Assembly (NCBI GenBank): GCA_023387735.1
Contig: JAEWHP010000046.1
Location: forward strand, 62,001-126,000
Length of the DNA: 64,000 nt
DNA from: Pseudomonadota bacterium
GTDB lineage: Bacteria; Pseudomonadota; Alphaproteobacteria; Rhizobiales; Xanthobacteraceae
Direction of reading: 5' to 3'
The translations under genes were made by a program, and so were the position numbers. Below the pieces are notes generated by a model, which saw only the letters and a list, made by a program, of their open reading frames with translations, made no database searches and was not told the DNA's origin. Within the stretch, counting starts at the first letter, position 1. The number at the start of each line of letters is the position of its first letter. Shown here piece by piece: positions 52,990 through 61,591 of the stretch.

Positions 52990-54696
52990 CTAGCCCTTGC
53001 CTTGCTCCCGCATGAAGTCGAAGTCGCAGCCCTCGTCGGCCTGCAGAATGGTCTCGTTGAACAGGTGCGCGTAGCCGCGCCTGGCCCAATCCGGCGTCGC
53101 GGCCGGCGCGAGCGCGGCCCGGCGCTTTTCGAGTTCGGCGTCATCGACGAGCAGATCGATGCTGCGCTTGGCGACATCGAGACGGATCATGTCGCCGTTC
53201 TTCACCAGCCCCAGCGGCCCGCCGACGGCAGACTCCGGCGTGATATGCAGCACGATGGTGCCGAACGCCGTGCCGCTCATGCGCGCATCCGAGATCCGCA
53301 CCATGTCCTTCACGCCGCCGCGTGCCAGCTTCTTCGGGACCGGCAGATAGCCCGCCTCCGGCATGCCGGGCGCGCCCTTGGGACCGGCGTTGCGCAGCAC
53401 CAGCACGTCGTCAGCATTGACGTCGAGCGCGGGATCGTCGACCCGCAGCGTCATGTCCTCAACGGATTCGAACACAACTGCGCGTCCGGTGTGCTGCAGC
53501 AGCTTGGGACTCGCCGCCGATTGCTTGATGACGGCCCCGCGCGGCGCGAGGTTGCCGTGCAGCACCGCCATCGCGCCTTCGGACTTGATGGGATTGTCGC
53601 GTGAACGGATGGCATCCTGCCCCGGCACGTCTTCCGCGCCGGCGACAACGTCGCGCAGCGTTTGACCGGTGATCGTTTTCGCGTCGAGATCGATGAGATC
53701 GCCAAGCTGCGCCATCAGCTTCGGCACGCCGCCGGCGTGATGGAAATGCTCCATGTAGTGCTCGCCCGAAGGCTTCAGGTCGACGAGCACCGGTACCTCG
53801 CGGCCCAGCTTGTCGAACGTCTCGAGGTCGATCTTGTGCGGCGAACGATGGGCGATCGCCGTAAGATGGATCAGCCCGTTGGTCGAGCCGCCGATCGCCT
53901 GCAACACCACCTGCGCGTTGCGGAACGACGCTGCCGTCAGGAATTCGCTCGGCCGCGGCCCCTTCGCTTTCGCCATCGCAGCGGCAACCTTGCCGCTGGC
54001 CTCCGCCGAACGAAAACGCTCGGCATGCGGCGCCGGGATCGTCGCGCTCATCGGCAGCGACAGCCCGAGCGCTTCGGTGATGCACGCCATGGTGCTCGCG
54101 GTGCCCATCACCATGCAGGTGCCGACCGACGGCGCCAGCCTTCCGTTGACGGCCTCGATTTCTTCGTCATCGATTTCACCGGCGCGATATTTTGCCCAGA
54201 GCCTTCGGCAATCGGTACAGGCTCCCAGCACTTCGCCCTTGTGATGCCCGACCACCATCGGGCCGACGGGAATGACGACCGTTGGCAAATCGGCAGACAC
54301 CGCAGCCATGATCTGCGCCGGCAAGGTCTTGTCGCACCCCCCGATCACAACCACCGCGTCCATCGGCTGGGCGCGGATCATCTCCTCGGTGTCCATCGCC
54401 ATCAGATTGCGCAGGTACATCGAGGTCGGATGCGAAAAGCTTTCGGCGATCGAGATGGTTGGAAACACCATCGGCATCGCGCCCGTCAGCATGACACCGC
54501 GCTTCACCGCCTCGATGATCTGCGGAACGTTGCCATGGCAGGGATTGTAGTCGCTGTAGGTGTTGGTGATGCCGACGATCGGGCGATTGAGCGCGTCGTC
54601 GGAATAGCCCATCGCCTTGATGAAGGCCTTGCGAAGGAACAGCGAGAATCCAGCGTCGCCATAACTTGCCAGTCCCTTGCGAAGTCCGTCGGCCAT
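52990..54696 (-). CDS. IlvD/Edd family dehydratase (sugar-acid dehydratase type)
   Basis: The 568-residue protein has the family cluster-binding cysteines in NPCHGN and GGCDKT, plus CTDCRRLWAKYRAG and APSVGTCMVMGTASTMACIT. The C-terminal signatures RISDARMSGTAFG and ITPESAVGGPLGLV match arabonate/xylonate-type members more than biosynthetic IlvD. Such enzymes remove water from a sugar acid to give a 2-keto-3-deoxy acid using an iron-sulfur cluster and magnesium. It is the last gene of a three-gene operon with a uronate dehydrogenase-like SDR and a lactonase, which fits a sugar-acid substrate. Confidence 0.88.
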   Translation of the reverse strand: MADGLRKGLASYGDAGFSLFLRKAFIKAMGYSDDALNRPIVGITNTYSDYNPCHGNVPQIIEAVKRGVMLTGAMPMVFPTISIAESFSHPTSMYLRNLMAMDTEEMIRAQPMDAVVVIGGCDKTLPAQIMAAVSADLPTVVIPVGPMVVGHHKGEVLGACTDCRRLWAKYRAGEIDDEEIEAVNGRLAPSVGTCMVMGTASTMACITEALGLSLPMSATIPAPHAERFRSAEASGKVAAAMAKAKGPRPSEFLTAASFRNAQVVLQAIGGSTNGLIHLTAIAHRSPHKIDLETFDKLGREVPVLVDLKPSGEHYMEHFHHAGGVPKLMAQLGDLIDLDAKTITGQTLRDVVAGAEDVPGQDAIRSRDNPIKSEGAMAVLHGNLAPRGAVIKQSAASPKLLQHTGRAVVFESVEDMTLRVDDPALDVNADDVLVLRNAGPKGAPGMPEAGYLPVPKKLARGGVKDMVRISDARMSGTAFGTIVLHITPESAVGGPLGLVKNGDMIRLDVAKRSIDLLVDDAELEKRRAALAPAATPDWARRGYAHLFNETILQADEGCDFDFMREQGKG

Positions 54697-54724
54697 TTTC
54701 TCGTTTCCCGTTTTCGAGGCTTTG

Positions 54725-55552
54725 TTACGAACCCAGCTTCCAGTCGACGATCCGGTCCTTGTCGCCGTCGTACTCCATGCTGCAGAACGTGCCGCCCTGG
54801 TAGTAGTCGCCGACCGGATCCGGCTTGAGCCTGGCCTGCTCGGCCATGGCGTGCTCGCGGAAGTCCTCGCCGCGGCCGGCCGGCCGGTAGCCGAGCTCGT
54901 AGGCGCGGTGGTTGTCCCACCAGGTGCGTTCATTATACGAGGCACCATAGAGGATCTCGAAGTGAATGTCGGGATGGTCGAGGCCGATCCTGCAGAGTTG
55001 CACGAGATCTTCCGGCTTCAGCCAGATCGAAAGCCTGCGGTGGTCGAGCGGCATCTCGCCGAAATTGCCGATGCGCAAGCAAGTCACGCCGAGCCCGTGC
55101 TTGTCGGCATAGAGCGCGCCTACCGCTTCCCCGAACACCTTGCTGACGCCATAGCGGCTGTCGGGCCGCGCGGTGACGTCGGTGCCGATCCGGTGATGGC
55201 GCGGGTAGAAGCCGACCGCGTGGTTCGACGAGGCAAATACCACGCGCTTGACGCCCTGCTTGCGCGCCGCCTCGAACAGGTTGTAGCAGCCAATGATGTT
55301 GGACTGCAGGATCTGGTCCCAAGGACCCTCGACCGAATAGCCGCCGAAATGAAGAATGCCGTCGATCCCTTCGCAGATTGCCTCGACCTGGGCGACATCG
55401 GCGAGATCGGCCGCCTTGAATTTCTCATTCTTGCCGAGATCGGCCGGCGCCTTCAGGTCGCTCAGCAGCAGGTCCGGATAGATCGGCGGCAGCAGCTTGC
55501 GCAGGCTGGTACCGATTCCGCCAGCAGCACCGGTCATCAATATGCGTGGCAT
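54725..55552 (-). CDS. NAD-dependent SDR, uronate dehydrogenase-like
   Basis: The product has 275 residues. The Rossmann segment is ILMTGAAGGIGTSLRKLLPP, with GIDGILHFGGYSVEGPWDQI and FASSNHAVGFYPR. The catalytic YxxxK is SRYGVSKVFGEA. The end GASYNERTWWDNHRAYELGY matches the C-terminal signature of characterised uronate dehydrogenases (GAS-N-x-WWDN). Those oxidise galacturonate or glucuronate to aldarolactones. The ATG at 55552 is preceded by a possible GTG. It lies between the lactonase and dehydratase genes, matching the expected pathway order. Confidence 0.85.
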   Translation of the reverse strand: MPRILMTGAAGGIGTSLRKLLPPIYPDLLLSDLKAPADLGKNEKFKAADLADVAQVEAICEGIDGILHFGGYSVEGPWDQILQSNIIGCYNLFEAARKQGVKRVVFASSNHAVGFYPRHHRIGTDVTARPDSRYGVSKVFGEAVGALYADKHGLGVTCLRIGNFGEMPLDHRRLSIWLKPEDLVQLCRIGLDHPDIHFEILYGASYNERTWWDNHRAYELGYRPAGRGEDFREHAMAEQARLKPDPVGDYYQGGTFCSMEYDGDKDRIVDWKLGS

Positions 55553-55606
55553 CACGTTCCTCTTGTCTCGAACCCGATATGCGACCGGCCGAAGGATGGC
55601 AATGAG

Positions 55607-56578
55607 CTAGCCGCCCGGCGCACCCTGGGTGTTCACGTACAGCGCGTAGATCGACTGGCTCGCGGCCATGAACAGCCGGTTGCGCTTCAGCCCCCCGAAG
55701 CAGAGGTTGGCGCAGCGTTCCGGCAGCGCGATGCGCCCGATCATCACACCGTCGGGCGCAAACACGACGACGCCATCGAGTTCGGGATCGCCCATGCCCC
55801 AGCCGCACCACAGGTTGCCGTCGATGTCGCAGCGCATGCCGTCGGGCGTGCCGGGACCGGCATCGACCAGGACGCGCTTGTTGGAAAGCTTCGCACCATC
55901 GGGCGAAACGTCGTAGGCGAGAATCTTGCGGGTCGGCACGCCGCGCGATTCGATGACGTAGAGAATCTTCTCATCCGGCGAGAAGCACAGTCCGTTCGGG
56001 CCGAGCACGCCTTCGGCCACGATCGAGGCCTTTCCGGTCGAGCCGTCGAGCCGGTAGACGTTCATGTCGATCTCGGACTCGGCCTTGTAGCCCTCGTAAT
56101 TGCCGAGCAGGCCGAATATCGGGTCGGTAAACCAGATCGAGCCGTCGGATTTCACGACCACGTCGTTGGGAGCGTTCAGCCGCTTGTTGTCAAAGGAATC
56201 GATCAGCACCGTGATCGATCCGTCATACTCGGTGCGGGTGACCCGCCGGCCGCCATGCTCGCATGTAACCAGGCGTCCCTGGCGGTCGCGGGTGTTGCCA
56301 TTGGCGAAATTTGACGGCTTGCGGAAGATGCTGACGTTGCCGGTTTCCTCTTCCCACTTCAGGATACGCTGGTTGGGAATGTCGCTGCACAGCAGGTAGC
56401 GCCCGTCGCCGAACCACACCGGACCTTCCGCCCAGCGCAGGCCGGTCGCAATCCGCTCCACGGCCGACAGTTTCAGCCAGTACTTCTCGAAGCGCGGATC
56501 GAGGGCGTGGATGGCCGGATCGGGATAGTAGCTCGCCGGGCGCCAGCCGGTTGAATGAGACGATGCGGCATCGGACAT
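55607..56578 (-). CDS. SMP-30/gluconolactonase family lactonase
   Basis: The product has 323 residues. The six-bladed propeller pattern includes LRWAEGPVWFGDGRYLLCSD (metal Glu), RKPSNFANGNTRDRQGRLVT, KRLNAPNDVVVKSDGSIWFT (metal Asn) and GPGTPDGMRCDIDGNLWCG (metal Asp). These enzymes hydrolyse sugar-acid lactones. The start at 56578 gives a cytoplasmic protein with no signal peptide. It is the first gene of the operon with the SDR and dehydratase and supplies the lactone-opening step. Confidence 0.9.
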   Translation of the reverse strand: MSDAASSHSTGWRPASYYPDPAIHALDPRFEKYWLKLSAVERIATGLRWAEGPVWFGDGRYLLCSDIPNQRILKWEEETGNVSIFRKPSNFANGNTRDRQGRLVTCEHGGRRVTRTEYDGSITVLIDSFDNKRLNAPNDVVVKSDGSIWFTDPIFGLLGNYEGYKAESEIDMNVYRLDGSTGKASIVAEGVLGPNGLCFSPDEKILYVIESRGVPTRKILAYDVSPDGAKLSNKRVLVDAGPGTPDGMRCDIDGNLWCGWGMGDPELDGVVVFAPDGVMIGRIALPERCANLCFGGLKRNRLFMAASQSIYALYVNTQGAPGG

Positions 56579-56625
56579 TTGCTGTTCTCTTTGTTTCCGG
56601 TCCGGCTGTACTTGCGCAGATATCG

Positions 56626-56712
56626 TAGGGTGGGCAAAGCGAAGCGTGCCCACCGCTTCTTGCGGAGTGTCGAGGGTGGGCACGGCGCAAGCGCGCCTTT
56701 GCCCACCCTACG
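56626..56712. repeat. Palindromic intergenic repeat, family B, copy 1
   Basis: The outer arms GTAGGGTGGGC and GCCCACCCTAC are perfect complements, with inner GCGTGCCCACC and GGTGGGCACG arms forming nested hairpins. A second copy is at 63418-63511. It lies between the aldehyde dehydrogenase stop and the lactonase start. Confidence 0.88.
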
Positions 56713-56783
56713 AAGCGGCGAAGCAACCCACTGCTTGCCGGCAGGCTGGGTTGCTTCGTTTCTCTCGCAATGACGATTGCAGC

Positions 56784-58214
56784 TTACGCGGCGTTGTAGC
56801 CGGCGACTGCCTTCACCTCGAGGAAGTCCTCGAGACCGTACTTGCCCCACTCGCGGCCGTTGCCCGACTGCTTGTAGCCGCCGAACGGTGCGGTGCGCTC
56901 GTTCGGAACGCCCTGCAGGTTGACGTTGCCGGCGCGGATCTGGCGACCGACGCGGCGCGCGCTTTCCACGCTGTCGGCCGAGACGTAGCCGGCGAGGCCA
57001 TAGGGCGTATCGTTGGCGATCTTCACCGCATCGGCTTCATCCTTGGCGCCGATGATGGTGAGCACGGGTCCGAAGATTTCCTCGCGGGCGATCGTCATCT
57101 CGTTGGTGACGTCGGCGAAGATGGTCGGACGGACATAGAAGCCCTTGTTGACGCCTTCCGGCAGACCGGGACCGCCGGCGACAAGCGTCGCGCCTTCGTC
57201 GATGCCCTTCTTGATCAGCGCCTGGATCTTGTCCCACTGGATGCGCGACACGACCGGACCGATGGTGGTGCCTTCGGCGCGCGGATCGCCCGCCTTGGTC
57301 TTTTCGGCCACACCCTTGGCGATGGCGGCGACTTCCTTCATCTTCGACAGCGGCACGATCATCCGCGACGGTGCGTTGCAGGACTGTCCGGAGTTGTTGA
57401 ACATGTGCATCACGCCGCCGGTGACGGCCTTGGTGAGGTCGGCGCCTTCGAGGATGACGTTCGGCGACTTGCCGCCCAGTTCCTGGCTGACGCGCTTGAC
57501 GGTCGGCGCGGCGCGCTTGGCGACGTCGACGCCGGCGCGGGTCGAGCCGGTGAACGAGATCATGTCGATGTCAGGGTGCTCGCTCATGGCGGCGCCGACT
57601 TCCGGGCCGAGGCCGTTGACGAGGTTGAACACGCCCTTCGGCACGCCGGCTTCATGGAGGATTTCGGCGAAGATCAAGGCCGAGGTCGGGGTAAATTCCG
57701 AGGGCTTCAGGATCATGGTGCAGCCGGCGGCGAGCGCCGGCGCGACCTTGCAGGCGATCTGGTTCAGCGGCCAGTTCCAGGGCGTGATCATGCCGACCAC
57801 GCCGACCGGCTCGCGCACGACGACGGCGGTGCCGATCGTCTCTTCGAAATGATAGTTCTTGAGGACTTCCAAGGTGGAAGCGAGGTGGCCGAGGCCGGCG
57901 CCGGCCTGCAGGCGTTCGGCCATCGGCAGCGGCGCACCCATTTCGTCGGATACGGCAGCGCCGATTTCCTTCATGCGGCGCTTGTAGATCTCGATGATCT
58001 TTTCCAACAGCGCGATGCGCTCTTCGCGGCTGGTCTGCGAGAAGGTCAGGAAGGCGCGCTTGGCGGCGGCGACCGCCTTGTCGACGTCGGCCTTTGAGCC
58101 GAGCGCAACTTCATACATCGCCTCTTCGGTCGCCGGATTGACGACGGGCGTGGACTTCTTGACGGCGGGATCGACCCAGGCGCCGTCGATGTAGAATTGC
58201 ATGCGGTTGACCAT
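56784..58214 (-). CDS. NAD(P)-dependent aldehyde dehydrogenase
   Basis: The 476-residue enzyme has the ALDH motifs ITPWNWPLNQIACKVAPALA, SFTGSTRAGVDV, the general-base Glu in QELGGKSP and the nucleophile Cys279 in NNSGQSCNAPSRM. EEIFGPVLTI and PFGGYKQSGNGREWG are also present. GAGG lies 6 nt before the chosen ATG. Sequence cannot define the aldehyde. In the pathway suggested by the downstream genes it could oxidise 2-oxoglutarate semialdehyde, but it is separated from them by a family B repeat. Confidence 0.93.
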   Translation of the reverse strand: MVNRMQFYIDGAWVDPAVKKSTPVVNPATEEAMYEVALGSKADVDKAVAAAKRAFLTFSQTSREERIALLEKIIEIYKRRMKEIGAAVSDEMGAPLPMAERLQAGAGLGHLASTLEVLKNYHFEETIGTAVVVREPVGVVGMITPWNWPLNQIACKVAPALAAGCTMILKPSEFTPTSALIFAEILHEAGVPKGVFNLVNGLGPEVGAAMSEHPDIDMISFTGSTRAGVDVAKRAAPTVKRVSQELGGKSPNVILEGADLTKAVTGGVMHMFNNSGQSCNAPSRMIVPLSKMKEVAAIAKGVAEKTKAGDPRAEGTTIGPVVSRIQWDKIQALIKKGIDEGATLVAGGPGLPEGVNKGFYVRPTIFADVTNEMTIAREEIFGPVLTIIGAKDEADAVKIANDTPYGLAGYVSADSVESARRVGRQIRAGNVNLQGVPNERTAPFGGYKQSGNGREWGKYGLEDFLEVKAVAGYNAA

Positions 58215-58378
58215 CGTAAACCTCTTTATTTCGGTGGCGAATGAAGGGGAACGGAAGCGTTCGGCAGGCATCCTTGCACGAAAGCCCAGACAAATGAACC
58301 CGCCATATGCGGGGGGCCGCGATGCGGCAGGGGCTGGATATAAGATCACGGACGCGACGCTGGCAAGGTGTGCAATTC

Positions 58379-58497
58379 GTCGTCCCGGCGAAGGCCGGGA
58401 CCCATAGCCACCGGCGGCAGTTGTGAAACAAACCCGTCGGCCGCCGCCAAGACAACAACGGCCGCGGCGTATGGGTCCCGGCCTTCGCCGGGACGAC
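58379..58497. repeat. Palindromic intergenic repeat, family C, full copy
   Basis: GTCGTCCCGGCGAAGGCCGG at the left and CCGGCCTTCGCCGGGACGAC at the right each fold on themselves (GTCCCGGC/GCCGGGAC) and also pair with each other. CCATAGCC and GGCGTATGG form an inner, imperfect pair. A right-half copy lies at 44481-44517. Confidence 0.88.
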
Positions 58498-58505
58498 TGG
58501 AATTC

Positions 58506-60872
58506 TCACACCGCCATTTTGCGGTGCCGCACCGGGGCTCCCACCGTCAGGGCTTCGGCGGCGTCGATGATGGCGTTGGCGTCGATGCCGTAGTGCCGGT
58601 AGAGGTCGCCGATAGTGCCGGTCTGGCCGAACTGCTCGACGCCGAGCGCCTCGACCCGGTGGCCGCGCACGCTGCCGAGCCAGCCGAGCGCCGCCGGATG
58701 GCCGTCGATCACGGTCACGATGCCGCAGTCGCGTGACAACGGCGCCAGCAGCCTTTCGATATGGCTGAGGTGCGCCACGCCCCGGCGGTCGCGCCGCAAA
58801 TTCCGTGCGGCGGTCCATCCTCCATGCAAGCGGTCGGCGGAGGTTACCGCCAGGAGACCGACGTCGCGGTGGCTTTCGCCGATGAAGCCGACAGCCTCGA
58901 TCGCCTCCGGCGCAACCGCGCCGGTATAGGCGATCACGAGGTCGCAATTGGCCCCGGGCTCGCGCAGCCAGTAGGCCCCCTCGGTGATGCCCGCCTGCAG
59001 GTCCGGCGTCATGATGCGCTGCGGCTGGTCGAGCGTGCGGGTCGAGAGCCGCAGATAGACCGAACCGCCCTCGCCGGCTTCGCGCTGCATGTGGCGGAAG
59101 CCCCACGCCATGATCACGGCCAGTTCATCGACAAACGCCGGCTCGAACGAGGCCAGCCCGTCCTGCGCCATGCCGATCAGGGGCGTCGCGATCGATTGAT
59201 GCGCGCCGCCCTCGGGCGCCAGCGTGATGCCGGACGGCGTCGCCGCCACCATGAAGCGCGCATCCTGATAGCAGGCATAGTTCATCGCATCGAGGCCGCG
59301 CTCGATGAAGGGATCGTACAGGGTGCCGACCGGCAGCAGCCGCTCGCCGTTGATCGAATGCGACAGCCCGAGCGCCGAGAGCATGATGAACAGGTTCATC
59401 TCGGCGATGCCCAGTTCCAGATGCTGCCCCTTCGGCGAAAAATCCCAGTTGAAGGTCGAGGGGATCTTTTCCTGCCGGAACAGATCGTGGTTCTCGGCCT
59501 TCGCGAACAGGCCGCGCCGATTGACCCAGGCGCCGAGGTTGGTCGAGACGGTGACGTCAGGCGATGTGGTGACGATGCGCGAGGCCAGTTCCGTGTCGCT
59601 GCGCGCGAGTTCGTTGAGAACCAGGCCGAAGCCCTGCTGCGTCGACATCTGCGCCGCCGGCTTGAAAGTGAGTTGCGCCGGCACCTCGATCACGGGTGCG
59701 GTAAGACGGCGGCGACCTTCCTGATTGAACGGCGCTTCGGCGAGGAACGCCTCCAGCCTGGCCTGCGGTTGCGACAGTCCCTCGAACTTGTCCCACTCGT
59801 GGCCGGGGCGGATGTTCTGCGCGGCGCGCCACTTTTCCATCTGCGCCACCGTCATCAGCCCGGCATGATTGTCCTTGTGGCCCTGCATCGGCAGGCCGAC
59901 ACCCTTGATCGTATAGGCGATGAAGCAGACCGGCCGGTCGTGATCGATCGCCTCGAAGGCATCGCACATGCTGGCCATGTCGTGGCCGCCGAGGTTCGAC
60001 ATCAGCGCCAGCAGTTCGTCGTCGCTGCGCCGGTCAATCAGTTGCGACACTTCACCCTGATCGCCGATGTCATCCTGCAGGTGCTTGCGGAAGGCCGCGC
60101 CGCCCTGGAAGCACAGCGCCGCATACATCTGGTTCGGACAATTATCGATCCAGCGCCGCAGCGCCTCACCGCCCGGCTCGGCGAATGCGGCCTGCATCAG
60201 GGTGCCGTATTTCACGATCACCACGTCCCAGCCGAAATTGCGGAACATCGATTCGAATTTCGCCCACAGCCCTTCTCGCACCACGGCGTCGAGGCTCTGG
60301 CGGTTGTAATCGACGACCCACCAGGTGTTGCGAAGGCCGTGCTTCCATCCCTCCAGCAGCGCCTCGAAGATGTTGCCCTCGTCCATCTCGGCGTCGCCGA
60401 CCAGCGCGATCATCCGGCCCTCGGGGCGATCCTTCATCCAGCCATGCGCGGTGACGTAATCCTGCACCAGCGAGGAGAACAGCGTTTGCGCTACCCCGAG
60501 ACCAACCGAGCCGGTGGAGAAATCGACGTCGTCGGCATCCTTGGTGCGCGACGGATAGGACTGCGCGCCTTTGAAGCCGCGGAAATTTTCCAGCTTCTCG
60601 CGGGTCTGGTGGCCGAACAGATACTGGATGGCGTGAAACACCGGGCTCGCATGCGGCTTCACCGCGACGCGGTCCTGCGGCCGCAGCACCGAGAAATACA
60701 GCGCCGACATGATATTCGCCAGCGAAGCCGACGATGCCTGGTGGCCGCCGACCTTCAGGCCGTCGGCATTGGGCCTGACGTGGTTGGCATGATGGATCGT
60801 CCACGACGACAGCCAGAGAACTTTCCGTGCCAGCGCGGACAACAGTTCAAGGCGTGCGGGCTCGATCCCCAT
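58506..60872 (-). CDS. AceE-like 2-oxoacid dehydrogenase E1/transketolase family (MdeB-like)
   Basis: The 788-residue protein resembles single-chain E1 (AceE) with a thiamine diphosphate motif GDAEMDEGNIFEALLEGW, the transketolase-like N-terminus ANHVRPNADGLKVGGHQASS and the pyrimidine-domain Glu in HLELGIAEMNLF. It is shorter than pyruvate dehydrogenase AceE (about 880). The closest described case I know is MdeB, the AceE homologue beside methionine gamma-lyase in Pseudomonas, which acts on 2-oxobutyrate. No E2 or E3 gene is nearby. It is divergent from an Lrp-type regulator, which suggests amino-acid-linked control. Confidence 0.82.
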   Translation of the reverse strand: MGIEPARLELLSALARKVLWLSSWTIHHANHVRPNADGLKVGGHQASSASLANIMSALYFSVLRPQDRVAVKPHASPVFHAIQYLFGHQTREKLENFRGFKGAQSYPSRTKDADDVDFSTGSVGLGVAQTLFSSLVQDYVTAHGWMKDRPEGRMIALVGDAEMDEGNIFEALLEGWKHGLRNTWWVVDYNRQSLDAVVREGLWAKFESMFRNFGWDVVIVKYGTLMQAAFAEPGGEALRRWIDNCPNQMYAALCFQGGAAFRKHLQDDIGDQGEVSQLIDRRSDDELLALMSNLGGHDMASMCDAFEAIDHDRPVCFIAYTIKGVGLPMQGHKDNHAGLMTVAQMEKWRAAQNIRPGHEWDKFEGLSQPQARLEAFLAEAPFNQEGRRRLTAPVIEVPAQLTFKPAAQMSTQQGFGLVLNELARSDTELASRIVTTSPDVTVSTNLGAWVNRRGLFAKAENHDLFRQEKIPSTFNWDFSPKGQHLELGIAEMNLFIMLSALGLSHSINGERLLPVGTLYDPFIERGLDAMNYACYQDARFMVAATPSGITLAPEGGAHQSIATPLIGMAQDGLASFEPAFVDELAVIMAWGFRHMQREAGEGGSVYLRLSTRTLDQPQRIMTPDLQAGITEGAYWLREPGANCDLVIAYTGAVAPEAIEAVGFIGESHRDVGLLAVTSADRLHGGWTAARNLRRDRRGVAHLSHIERLLAPLSRDCGIVTVIDGHPAALGWLGSVRGHRVEALGVEQFGQTGTIGDLYRHYGIDANAIIDAAEALTVGAPVRHRKMAV

Positions 60873-60964
60873 GGCAATCCTCCGGACACGTTAGTTATGA
60901 GCCAAATTCTACCGGGACTGCGGTTCCCATATATCTCAAATTCTCGCGAAGTACAGCCGATTAT

Positions 60965-60979
60965 TGGGATACGATCCCA
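60965..60979. promoter_or_regulatory. Candidate Lrp operator between the E1 gene and the regulator
   Basis: TGGGAT and ATCCCA form a perfect inverted repeat around ACG, with another TATCCCA directly ahead of the Lrp ATG (61004-61010) and a TTCCCATAT at about 60926. The repeated half-sites across the divergent promoter fit a multimeric Lrp/AsnC protein. Confidence 0.55.
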
Positions 60980-61010
60980 CGATCCGGCTCCAAACCCCGA
61001 GTTTATCCCA

Positions 61011-61472
61011 ATGCACGCCCTCGATGCCATCGACCGCAAGATTCTCGGCCTGTTGCAGTCCGACAGCCGCATGACCATGCAGGAACTCTCCGAAAAGGTC
61101 GGCCTCTCGGTGTCGCCCTGCCACCGCCGGGTCAAGCTCCTGGAAGAGCGCGGCGTCATCACCCGCTACATCGCGACCGTCGACCAGAAATCGCTCGGGC
61201 TCCATGTCAGCGTCTTCATCTCGATCAAGCTGGCGCGGCAGAAGGAAGAGGACCTGAACCGCTTTGCGAAGGCGATCTCGAAATGGGACGAGGTGCTGGA
61301 ATGCTATCTGATGACCGGCAACCGCGATTATCTCTTGCGCGTCGTCGCCTCCGACCTCTCCTCCTATGAAGCCTTCCTCAAGAACAAGCTGACGCGGCTC
61401 GACGGCATCGCCTCGATCGAGTCGAGCTTTGCGCTGAGTCAGGTGAAGTACTCGATCGCGCTGCCGGTGTGA
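61011..61472 (+). CDS. Lrp/AsnC family transcriptional regulator (MdeR-like)
   Basis: The product has 153 residues. The helix-turn-helix reads LDAIDRKILGLLQSDSRMTM, then QELSEKVGLSVSPCHRRVKL, with the typical LEERGVITRYIATVD link to an effector-binding domain ending ESSFALSQVKYSIALPV. Members sense amino acids and control adjacent catabolic genes. Placement back to back with the AceE-like gene matches the mdeR-mdeB arrangement, where the regulator activates its neighbour in response to the amino acid. The ATG at 61011 gives the standard length. Confidence 0.92.
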   Translation: MHALDAIDRKILGLLQSDSRMTMQELSEKVGLSVSPCHRRVKLLEERGVITRYIATVDQKSLGLHVSVFISIKLARQKEEDLNRFAKAISKWDEVLECYLMTGNRDYLLRVVASDLSSYEAFLKNKLTRLDGIASIESSFALSQVKYSIALPV

Positions 61473-61510
61473 CATCACGCCCTCCAGGCTGTCGCCCGTA
61501 GGATGTGCGC

Positions 61511-61591
61511 CGTCATTCCGGGATGGTCCGAAGGACCAGACCCGGAATCTCGAGATTCCGGGTTCGATGCTTCGCATCGCCCCGGAATGAC
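61511..61591. repeat. Palindromic intergenic repeat, family A, copy 4
   Basis: CGTCATTCCGGGATGGTCCG to CGCCCCGGAATGAC with the central GGAATCTCGAGATTCC. It is in inverted orientation relative to the copies at 907-982 and 42328-42410. It lies 38 nt past the Lrp stop. Confidence 0.92.

Noticed and set aside
52990..54696. Biosynthetic dihydroxy-acid dehydratase IlvD
   Set aside because: The operon context and C-terminal pattern favour a sugar-acid dehydratase of the same family; no branched-chain amino-acid genes are nearby.
58761..61010. A long plus-strand open frame running through the AceE-like gene into the Lrp gene
   Set aside because: The part opposite the E1 gene has shadow composition. 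Only the last 153 codons, from ATG 61011, match Lrp, so the gene starts there.
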